NCBI GenBank assembly: GCA_002348585.1
Contig: DEBO01000139.1
Span: 1-12,802 of the forward strand
Length of the DNA stretch: 12,802 bases
Direction: 5' to 3'
Source: Alphaproteobacteria bacterium UBA2954
Lineage (GTDB): Bacteria; Pseudomonadota; Alphaproteobacteria; Puniceispirillales; Puniceispirillaceae
Shown in pieces: positions 7,469 to 12,802 of this stretch. The position numbers and the translations under genes are program-made. Below the pieces are notes generated by a model that had not been told where the DNA came from, searched no databases, and saw only the letters and a program-made list of their open reading frames with translations. How positions within the stretch are numbered: the first letter of the stretch is position 1; each line of letters starts with the position of its first letter.

Positions 7469-8452
7469 TCACTCTTGTCCGGCCTGCCGGGAAAGCAACG
7501 CTAAGATCCGGGTGTTAATATCTGCATCGCCATTCACAATATCATCTACCGCAAAACATATTGGCAGTTCAATGGTCTCATATTTGGACCTGGCTTTTAA
7601 TATTGATGCTGAAAACCGTCCTTCTGCAAGTGATGTGGGTACAGGCTTGCCGCTGCCCAGAGCAAAGCCAAACGCCATATTGCGTGAATGTAACCCGGAA
7701 CAGGATAAAACCAGATCTCCCATCCCGGCCAGGCCGGATATGGTGTGACTTTCTGCACCTAGCTTACTTGCCAGACGTGCTGTTTCTGCAAGCCCTCTTG
7801 TGATCAAACCGGCTCGGGCATTATCACCAAGACCCTGGCCTGCACAGATGCCAGCCGCAATAGCGATGACATTTTTGACCGCGCCGCCCAATGCCGCCCC
7901 GATCATATCACTGCCCTGATACAGCCTCAAACTGCTTGCTGAAAACTGCGCCGCAATCTGCGCAGACAAGGTAGCTGTGTTGCTTGCCGCCAACAGCGCG
8001 GTCGGCAGATCCCTTAGGACTTCATCAGCAAAGGATGGGCCGGTTAACATAGCCAGTGGGCGGTCTGTCAGATGGGGGCGGGCATATTCAGGCAGAAAAA
8101 GCCCGCCTTTATGTGGGTCTGAGACCAGACCTTTTGCGCAGAGCACAACTGGTGTGCCAACAGGGGCAAAGGAGTTAATTATTTTGAAACTCTCCTCATG
8201 TGCCGATACAGGAAGCACAAGATAAATCACATCAGCTGTCTGAAGACAGCGTGTATCATCTGTCACTTGAAAGCCGTCCAGTCCAATGACTTCAGGTAAC
8301 TGGCGGATATGGCCAGTGGCAAGCTCAGCAACCGTCTGCTGCGATCGAACTAGGATCTGGCAGTCAAGAGCGACGTTTTTGCGCAATTGATGGGCAAGTG
8401 CTGCCCCCCAGCTGCCACCCCCCATAATGATGATCTTTTGCGTTTTTATCAT
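7469..8452 (-). CDS. gpsA: Glycerol-3-phosphate dehydrogenase [NAD(P)+]
   Basis: This cytoplasmic enzyme reduces dihydroxyacetone phosphate to sn-glycerol-3-phosphate, the backbone for phospholipids. It is 327 residues from the ATG at 8452, a normal length. The N-terminal Rossmann motif GGGSWG is at 11-16, followed by CAKGL (105-109) and GPSFADE (138-144). The C-terminal domain has the catalytic lysine in GGAVKNVIAIAAG (Lys193), then NARAGLITRGLAE (211-223) and AGMGDLVLSCSG (242-253) with HSRN. A TTG three codons upstream (8461) is possible but adds nothing conserved, and the ATG fits the family start better. The gene follows tsaD by 66 bp on the same strand and precedes the EVE-domain gene by 41 bp, so the three probably share a transcript. 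I see no promoter or terminator inside either gap. Confidence 0.95.
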   Translation of the reverse strand: MIKTQKIIIMGGGSWGAALAHQLRKNVALDCQILVRSQQTVAELATGHIRQLPEVIGLDGFQVTDDTRCLQTADVIYLVLPVSAHEESFKIINSFAPVGTPVVLCAKGLVSDPHKGGLFLPEYARPHLTDRPLAMLTGPSFADEVLRDLPTALLAASNTATLSAQIAAQFSASSLRLYQGSDMIGAALGGAVKNVIAIAAGICAGQGLGDNARAGLITRGLAETARLASKLGAESHTISGLAGMGDLVLSCSGLHSRNMAFGFALGSGKPVPTSLAEGRFSASILKARSKYETIELPICFAVDDIVNGDADINTRILALLSRQAGQE

Positions 8453-8518
8453 ATCGCCCAACGTGTCAATCTCGTTCTGAACTTTAACAGTCTTCGTTTG
8501 GATAACAAACTTTGCTTA

Positions 8519-9583
8519 TTAGTTGCGCACACCGCGCCCTGGCGGCGGCGGCGCGGCCTCATCCAGAGGCCAGCGGGGACGCGGCGCAAAGGCAAATGAA
8601 CTAGTTTTGCCTGCTATTTTATATTCATGTCCAACCCATGCGATCATAGCCCCATTATCTGTGCAAAGCGCCGCAGGGGGAATAAAGATTTCAAAACCAT
8701 GCTCATTAGCTAGCGTCTTCAGCGCTGTACCGATTTGTTGATTTGCGGCCACACCGCCTGCAATGACCAGACGGCGTTCATTCTGGGACTCAGCAAAACG
8801 AACCAGTGCTTGTTTCACCCGATCACACAGGCTGACCGTAATTGCCTGTTGTAAGCTGGCTGCAAAGTCATTCACATTCTCATTGCCTGCTGCCACTGCC
8901 TGAGCCCATCTTTGTGCAACAGCTGTTTTCAGACCGGAAAATGAAAAATGGCAATCTGGCTTACCTTTGCGCGGATAAGGCAAGTGGACAGCTGAAGCAT
9001 CGCCTGTTTTAGCGGCAGCCTCAATCGCGGGGCCGCCTGGATAGCCAAGGCCCAGCACAGCTGCGCTTTTGTCAAAGACCTCACCTGCTGCATCATCCAT
9101 GGTTGTACCCAGCCGCTCATAATGGCCCGGGCCTAGCACGCTTAGCAGTTGCGTGTGACCGCCTGACACCAGCAGCAATAGATAGGGGTAGGCAAGATTA
9201 TCTGTAAGCCGGGCGGTCAGCGCGTGCCCTTCCAGGTGGTTTACAGCAAAATAAGGTATACCTAGGGCAGAGGCCATCGCTTTGGCTGTCATTGTACCGA
9301 CCAGGACTCCACCGATAAGTCCCGGCCCACCTGTGGCCGCAATCCCGTCCAAATCAGTCAGTTGGCATCCAGCGCCTTTGCAGACAGATTCGATCACTTT
9401 ATCGATCACATCCAAATGCTGACGGGCAGCGATTTCCGGCACAACACCGCCATGTTCAGCATGCAGTGCAGCTGATGAGGTAATTTGCTGAGCTAAAATT
9501 GTCCTGTCTGAACGCACAATTGCCGCGGCGGTTTCATCACAGCTGCTTTCAAGACCAAGAATAAGGGTCTGTAGTTTTGTCAT
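8519..9583 (-). CDS. tsaD: tRNA N6-adenosine threonylcarbamoyltransferase
   Basis: TsaD transfers the threonylcarbamoyl group from threonylcarbamoyl-AMP to A37 of ANN-decoding tRNAs, working with TsaB and TsaE to form t6A. The protein has 354 residues, slightly longer than E. coli TsaD because of a proline-rich C-terminal end (DEAAPPPPGRG), as is common in alphaproteobacteria. Signature features are ESSCDETAAAIV (12-23), the metal-binding histidines in HLEGH (His116 and His120), VSGGHTQLL (139-147), GEVFDKSA (167-174), SFSGLKTAV (214-222), AGGVAANQQ (275-283) and CTDNGAMIAW (307-316) with the metal-ligand aspartate 309. The ATG at 9583 directly begins the family N-terminus. Only an AGG touching the ATG precedes it, and a candidate promoter places the transcript start at or next to the ATG. 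It is the first gene of the tsaD-gpsA-EVE series and is divergent from gcvT. Confidence 0.96.
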   Translation of the reverse strand: MTKLQTLILGLESSCDETAAAIVRSDRTILAQQITSSAALHAEHGGVVPEIAARQHLDVIDKVIESVCKGAGCQLTDLDGIAATGGPGLIGGVLVGTMTAKAMASALGIPYFAVNHLEGHALTARLTDNLAYPYLLLLVSGGHTQLLSVLGPGHYERLGTTMDDAAGEVFDKSAAVLGLGYPGGPAIEAAAKTGDASAVHLPYPRKGKPDCHFSFSGLKTAVAQRWAQAVAAGNENVNDFAASLQQAITVSLCDRVKQALVRFAESQNERRLVIAGGVAANQQIGTALKTLANEHGFEIFIPPAALCTDNGAMIAWVGHEYKIAGKTSSFAFAPRPRWPLDEAAPPPPGRGVRN

Positions 9584-9589
9584 CCTGCG

Positions 9590-9618
9590 GTAATAGCCTA
9601 AATGACAGACAGCGTAAA
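9590..9618 (-). promoter_or_regulatory. Candidate tsaD promoter, possibly giving a leaderless mRNA
   Basis: On the minus strand, TTTACG (9613-9618) and TATTAC (9590-9595) are 17 bp apart, each matching four of six sigma-70 consensus bases. Only six bases (CGCAGG) separate the -10 box from the tsaD ATG, so transcription would begin at or beside the start codon. This rests on motif match only. Confidence 0.35.
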
Positions 9619-9722
9619 TGGGGGTTGCTCCGTGTTCCGGCTGTTTTGGTTTGTGCCAGTAAGTATCCTTTTGGTGGGTGGGAAAGAATGTTGCTTTTCA
9701 ACTGGTTCTGGTTTTACCTTAC

Positions 9723-9741
9723 GGTGGGAAAAAATAGGAAG
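9723..9741 (+). promoter_or_regulatory. gcvT leader: repeat copy and ribosome binding site
   Basis: AGGAAG at about 9736-9741 lies eight bases before the gcvT ATG at 9750 and decides that start. Just upstream is GGTGGGAAA (9723-9731), which also occurs at 9677-9685. No glycine riboswitch signature is recognisable in the 166-bp gap between tsaD and gcvT. Confidence 0.55.
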
Positions 9742-9749
9742 TAAAGCGG

Positions 9750-10892
9750 ATGCTGAAACATACAGCATTGCATGATTTGCACAAGGAACGTGAGGCAAAA
9801 CTGGCACCTTTTGCCGGATTTGATATGCCTTTATATTATCGTTCAGGCGCGCTGAAGGAACATCTTTTATGCCGTGAACAGGCGGCTATTTTTGATGTCA
9901 GCCACATGGGTCAGATAGAGATAAAAAACCCGTCTATGCTTGCTGACAGTGCTGCTGAGAAAATCTTATCAGTATTAGAACAGCTTATCCCTGCTGATCT
10001 GCTTTCACTGATTGCTGGACAGCAACGCTATGGGTTGTTGCTGACACCGGAAGGTTGCATTGCGGATGATCTGATGGTCATGCATATGGGCGATAATATT
10101 CGCCTGGTGGTTAATGCGGCCTGTGTTCAAAAGGATATGCATTATCTGCGTGGTCACTTTGAAAACCGTCTGCCTGTAACCGTCACGCAATTGCCGCGGG
10201 CGCTTGTCGCTGTTCAGGGGCCAATGGCGGAAATGGTCCTGTCTGAACTGATTGCTGGGTTAGGAGATTTGGCTTTCATGCAGCTGGGGCACTTTTACTT
10301 TGACGGGCATGAGGTTCAGATTTCACGTTCTGGGTATACAGGTGAGGATGGATTTGAGATCAGTCTGCCAAATGCTGCTGCACGTTCATTTGTCGACGCA
10401 ATATGTGCGACCGGTAAAGCGGAATTGGCTGGTCTTGTTGCTAGAGACAGTCTGAGGCTGGAAGCAGGTTTGTGCTTATATGGACAGGATATGGATGAAG
10501 GTGTTTCGGCAATGGATGCTGGGCTGGGCTGGGCGGTTAGCCGAGCGCGCCGATCCGGGGGCGAACGGGAAGGCGGATTTCAAGGTGCAGAAAGAACGTT
10601 GGCAGAATTCAAAGGCGGCGCTGCATGGCAACGGGTTGGCGCCCAGTCCCACACAAACAGACCTGTGCGCGCAGGATCACAGATATTTGCAGAGGAAACG
10701 GCAACAAAAGCTATTGGCAGTGTGACCTCTGGCTCACCTGCCCCATCTGTAGGCTGTCCTGTTGTGATGATGCGCCTCAAGGGAACACATGAAATCTCTG
10801 TAGGAGGTGTTGTCTGGGCTGATGTCAGGGGGCGGCGCATTGCGCTGACCGTTTGCAACATGCCTTTTTTTGCACACCGCTTTAAACGATAA
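9750..10892 (+). CDS. gcvT: Aminomethyltransferase (glycine cleavage T protein)
   Basis: GcvT takes the aminomethyl group held on the lipoyl arm of GcvH, releases ammonia and passes the one-carbon unit to tetrahydrofolate as 5,10-methylene-THF. It is cytoplasmic and 380 residues long, normal for the family. Visible features are HTALHDLHKEREAKLAPFAG near the start, AIFDVSHMGQI (46-56), GCIADDLMV (102-110) with the conserved catalytic aspartate pair, SRSGYTGEDGFE (192-203) and ARDSLRLEAGLCLYGQDMDE (231-250). A Gly/Arg-rich segment (SRARRSGGEREGGFQGAE) follows, as in alphaproteobacterial T proteins, and the C-terminal domain is complete (GSVTSG, ADVRGR). The ATG has a good AGGAAG ribosome binding site. 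gcvH begins 11 bp after its stop, so the two genes are certainly in one operon. Confidence 0.95.
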   Translation: MLKHTALHDLHKEREAKLAPFAGFDMPLYYRSGALKEHLLCREQAAIFDVSHMGQIEIKNPSMLADSAAEKILSVLEQLIPADLLSLIAGQQRYGLLLTPEGCIADDLMVMHMGDNIRLVVNAACVQKDMHYLRGHFENRLPVTVTQLPRALVAVQGPMAEMVLSELIAGLGDLAFMQLGHFYFDGHEVQISRSGYTGEDGFEISLPNAAARSFVDAICATGKAELAGLVARDSLRLEAGLCLYGQDMDEGVSAMDAGLGWAVSRARRSGGEREGGFQGAERTLAEFKGGAAWQRVGAQSHTNRPVRAGSQIFAEETATKAIGSVTSGSPAPSVGCPVVMMRLKGTHEISVGGVVWADVRGRRIALTVCNMPFFAHRFKR

Positions 10893-10898
10893 GGGAGG
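10893..10898 (+). promoter_or_regulatory. Strong ribosome binding site for gcvH
   Basis: GGGAGG begins immediately after the gcvT stop and lies five bases before the gcvH ATG at 10904. It is the strongest Shine-Dalgarno sequence I noticed in the window, consistent with high demand for the carrier protein. Confidence 0.75.
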
Positions 10899-10903
10899 AT
10901 AGA

Positions 10904-11266
10904 ATGGTAAAATATTCAGAAGATCATGAATGGGTAAAGCTTGAAGGAGATGTGGTGACTGTTGGTATTACAGATTTTGCCCAAAATGAGATGGGTGACA
11001 TTGTGTTTGTTGAACTGCCTGAGCCGGGGACAGTTGTGTCTGCAGGCGGGGATATGGCAACAGTGGAAAGTTTTAAGGCTGCGTCTTCTGTTTATGCGCC
11101 GCTAAATGGTGAAGTCGTTGAAATCAATGACACGCTTGAAGCTGACCCGGCGCTGGTCAATACAGATCCCATGGGCGATGGCTGGTTTGTGAAAATAAAA
11201 ATTGAAGACTCAGCTGCTTTCGACAAGCTTTTGGATGAAGAGGCTTACAAAAAGCTCACGCAGTAG
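10904..11266 (+). CDS. gcvH: Glycine cleavage system H protein (lipoyl carrier)
   Basis: GcvH carries the aminomethyl intermediate from GcvP to GcvT on a lipoyl group attached to a lysine, and returns to dihydrolipoamide dehydrogenase for reoxidation. It is a 120-residue cytoplasmic protein, close to the usual 120-130. The lipoyl domain is clear: YSEDHEWVKLEGD at the N-terminus, GITDFAQNEMGDIVFVELPE (21-40), and the modification site VESFKAASSVYAP with Lys58 as the lipoylated residue. NGEVVEIN and GDGWFVKIKI complete the fold. It follows gcvT by 11 bp with a strong ribosome binding site. The gap to gcvP is longer (88 bp) and AT-rich. Confidence 0.97.
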   Translation: MVKYSEDHEWVKLEGDVVTVGITDFAQNEMGDIVFVELPEPGTVVSAGGDMATVESFKAASSVYAPLNGEVVEINDTLEADPALVNTDPMGDGWFVKIKIEDSAAFDKLLDEEAYKKLTQ

Positions 11267-11309
11267 TGAGCAGGTCTTCTAAAAAGTAAAAAGAAACTTA
11301 TATCGTTTA

Positions 11310-11324
11310 ATGTATAAAATACAT
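11310..11324. repeat. Inverted repeat in the gcvH-gcvP gap
   Basis: ATGTAT-AAA-ATACAT is a perfect 6-bp dyad with a three-base centre, 30 bp before the gcvP ATG. It could be an operator or part of an internal promoter. It lacks the GC-rich stem and T-run of a terminator. Confidence 0.3.
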
Positions 11325-11341
11325 ACCCAAAAATCAGTTTG

Positions 11342-11350
11342 AAAGGTGGA
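11342..11350 (+). promoter_or_regulatory. Ribosome binding site for gcvP
   Basis: AAAGGTGGA ends four bases before the first of two adjacent ATG codons (11355 and 11358). It supports translation from this point, but cannot decide between the two ATGs. Confidence 0.5.
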
Positions 11351-11354
11351 TATT

Positions 11355-12802
11355 ATGATGAGTTACCGATCACTAGAAACTGATGCACAAGAACAATTTG
11401 TCGCGCGACACATAGGCCCGTCCCGCACTGATGTTAATCATATGTTGACTGCAATCGGTTTTGATGATCTTGAAAAGATGACGAAGGCAATTGTGCCGTC
11501 AAATATCCTCATGGGCAGGGATATGGCGCTAGCGCCGGCGATGAATGAGGAATCTCTTCTATCTCATATGCGCGGCCTCGCTGCTGAAAATACTGTGTTT
11601 ACCTCTCTTATAGGTCAGGGTTATTATGGCACGATCACGCCACCTGTTCTTTTGCGTAATATTCTGGAAAATCCTGGTTGGTATACAGCCTATACACCTT
11701 ATCAGCCTGAAGTCAGTCAGGGACGGCTTGAAGCGCTGCTGAATTTTCAGACGATGGTTTGCGATCTAACCGGGCTGGATATGGCAAATGCCTCTCTTTT
11801 GGATGAAGCAACAGCTGCTGCAGAGGCAATGGCTGTGGCCAGACGTGTAAGCAAATCTGTAGCAGATGTCTTTTTTGTTGATGAAGCCTGCCACCCTCAG
11901 ACGATTGCCGTGATTGAGACACGAGCAGAACCGCTGGGTTGGCAGATCAAAATTGGAAGTCCTGTAAAAGAGTTCATTGCTGAGGAGGCGTTTGGCGTGC
12001 TGTTGTCCTATCCGGCATCAACGGGTGAGATTGATGATTTTTCTACCCTGACTGAGCAAGCCAAGTCGGCAGGGTGTTTTTGTGTTATGGCCTGCGATCT
12101 GTTAGCGTTAACATTACTGAAAGCTCCGGGTGAACTTGGTGCGGATATGGCTATTGGCTCTGCCCAGCGTTTTGGTGTGCCAATGGGCTATGGCGGCCCG
12201 CATGCAGCCTTTATGGCAACAGCTGACCGCCATAAGCGGGCTTTACCTGGCCGGATTATCGGCGTATCTGTGGATGTTGCTGGTCAGCCTGCTTATCGTT
12301 TGTCCCTGCAGACACGTGAACAGCATATAAGGCGCGAAAAGGCGACCTCCAATATTTGCACAGCTCAGGCTCTGCTTGCAGTGATGGCATCTATGTATGC
12401 GGTCTGGCACGGCCCTGACGGGTTAAAGGCTATTGCTGAACGTGTAAACAGGCTGGCCTGTATTTTTGCTGATGGTGCGCGTGCAGCAGGCCTGTCCGTT
12501 ACCAGTGATTATTTTTTCGATACTGTTCACATCAAAACAGACACAGCAGATGAAGTGATGGAGGCTGCTGGTCGGGTAGGGTTCAATCTGCGCCGCACAA
12601 CAAAAGGTGTTAGCCTGTCCTTTGATGAAACATCTAATGAACAGGTAGTCAAGACCCTATGGCAGATTTTTGGCATTGATGCAGATTTTGAAATCTGTGA
12701 CCAAAAACGCCTCGGGTCTATGCCGCTGCCTCTTAACCGGCAGTCTGATTATCTGACCCATCCTGTATTTCATAATTATCGTTCGGAAACAGAAATGATG
12801 CG
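11355..12802 (+). CDS. gcvP: Glycine dehydrogenase (decarboxylating), full-length P protein, 5' part
   Basis: GcvP is the PLP enzyme that decarboxylates glycine and loads the remaining aminomethyl group onto GcvH. The frame stays open from the ATG at 11355 to the window edge, giving about 482 residues, roughly half of the usual 950. The N-terminal FVARHIGPS motif (15-23) is typical of the single-chain P protein rather than the split GcvPA. Later motifs agree: GQGYYGTITPPVLLRNILEN, NPGWYTAYTPYQPEVSQGR, LLNFQTMVCDLTGLDMANAS, LLDEATAAAEAM, GSAQRFGVPMGYGGPHAAFM and REQHIRREKATSNICTAQAL. The last visible piece (HPVFHNYRSETEMMR) is the linker into the second half, which also favours the fused form. 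The PLP lysine lies in that missing half. It follows gcvH by 88 bp, completing a gcvT-gcvH-gcvP set. Confidence 0.95.
   Translation, partial: MMSYRSLETDAQEQFVARHIGPSRTDVNHMLTAIGFDDLEKMTKAIVPSNILMGRDMALAPAMNEESLLSHMRGLAAENTVFTSLIGQGYYGTITPPVLLRNILENPGWYTAYTPYQPEVSQGRLEALLNFQTMVCDLTGLDMANASLLDEATAAAEAMAVARRVSKSVADVFFVDEACHPQTIAVIETRAEPLGWQIKIGSPVKEFIAEEAFGVLLSYPASTGEIDDFSTLTEQAKSAGCFCVMACDLLALTLLKAPGELGADMAIGSAQRFGVPMGYGGPHAAFMATADRHKRALPGRIIGVSVDVAGQPAYRLSLQTREQHIRREKATSNICTAQALLAVMASMYAVWHGPDGLKAIAERVNRLACIFADGARAAGLSVTSDYFFDTVHIKTDTADEVMEAAGRVGFNLRRTTKGVSLSFDETSNEQVVKTLWQIFGIDADFEICDQKRLGSMPLPLNRQSDYLTHPVFHNYRSETEMM

Noticed and set aside
8538..8556. GGC-repeat run near the 3' end of tsaD
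   Set aside because: It encodes the short proline run near the TsaD C-terminus, a common low-complexity end in this group, and is not a separate repeat element.
9584..9749. Glycine riboswitch ahead of gcvT
   Set aside because: The conserved aptamer core could not be found by eye on the plus strand. A covariance search would be decisive.
9598..9807. A 69-codon minus-strand frame between tsaD and gcvT
   Set aside because: It overlaps the conserved gcvT start, has no recognisable motif and would cover the tsaD promoter region.
10530..10630. A local GC-rich, Arg/Gly-rich stretch in gcvT that looked like a possible frameshift or insertion
   Set aside because: The frame is continuous, and the WAVSRARR...EGGFQGAE pattern fits alphaproteobacterial T proteins.
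11713..11922. A 69-codon minus-strand frame inside gcvP
   Set aside because: It is an antisense shadow of highly conserved gcvP sequence.
1..12802. CRISPR array, tRNA or rRNA gene, insertion sequence or defence system
   Set aside because: No regularly spaced repeats, tRNA-like cloverleaf, transposase motif or terminal inverted repeats were noticed on either strand.

Overview
The window looks like ordinary chromosomal DNA from an alphaproteobacterium. GC is moderate (near 50% by eye), genes are dense, and the following all fit that class: an inositol-monophosphatase-type HisN, a tsaD-gpsA-EVE cluster, a short-N-terminus M17 aminopeptidase, and gcvT-gcvH followed by a full-length gcvP. A marine SAR116-like lineage is possible, but that is a guess I cannot test here. 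I see no rRNA, tRNA, CRISPR, insertion sequence or phage gene.

Layout. (1) 1-337: 3' end of hisN, plus strand. (2) 380-1321: a GhrA-like 2-hydroxyacid dehydrogenase, plus strand, overlapping tail to tail by 7 bp with (3) an M17 leucyl aminopeptidase on the minus strand (1315-2727). (4) 2776 to about 3850, minus strand: a heavily decayed MATE-family efflux transporter. It carries at least two frameshifts and about six in-frame stops, yet its transporter motifs are still readable. (5) 3998-7001, plus strand: a three-gene membrane glycosylation cluster made of a GT39 (ArnT-like) transferase, a GT2 polyprenyl-phosphate sugar synthase and a stand-alone LAB_N small membrane protein. (6) 7008-9583, minus strand: tsaD, gpsA and an EVE-domain gene, read in that order. 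(7) 9750-12802, plus strand: glycine cleavage genes gcvT, gcvH and the first half of gcvP, which runs off the window.

How the genes work together. The GT2 enzyme probably charges a polyprenyl phosphate with a sugar in the cytoplasm. The GT39 enzyme then probably moves that sugar onto lipid A or another envelope target on the periplasmic side. The LAB_N protein is a likely membrane accessory; the sugar and acceptor are unknown. GcvT, GcvH and GcvP are the T, H and P proteins of glycine cleavage, feeding 5,10-methylene-THF and releasing CO2 and NH3. TsaD makes t6A in tRNA and GpsA makes glycerol-3-phosphate for phospholipids.

I do not see a clearly undescribed system. The points most worth a second look are the MATE pseudogene caught mid-decay beside intact genes, the GT39-GT2-LAB_N cluster with its basic GT2 tail, and a possible leaderless tsaD transcript.
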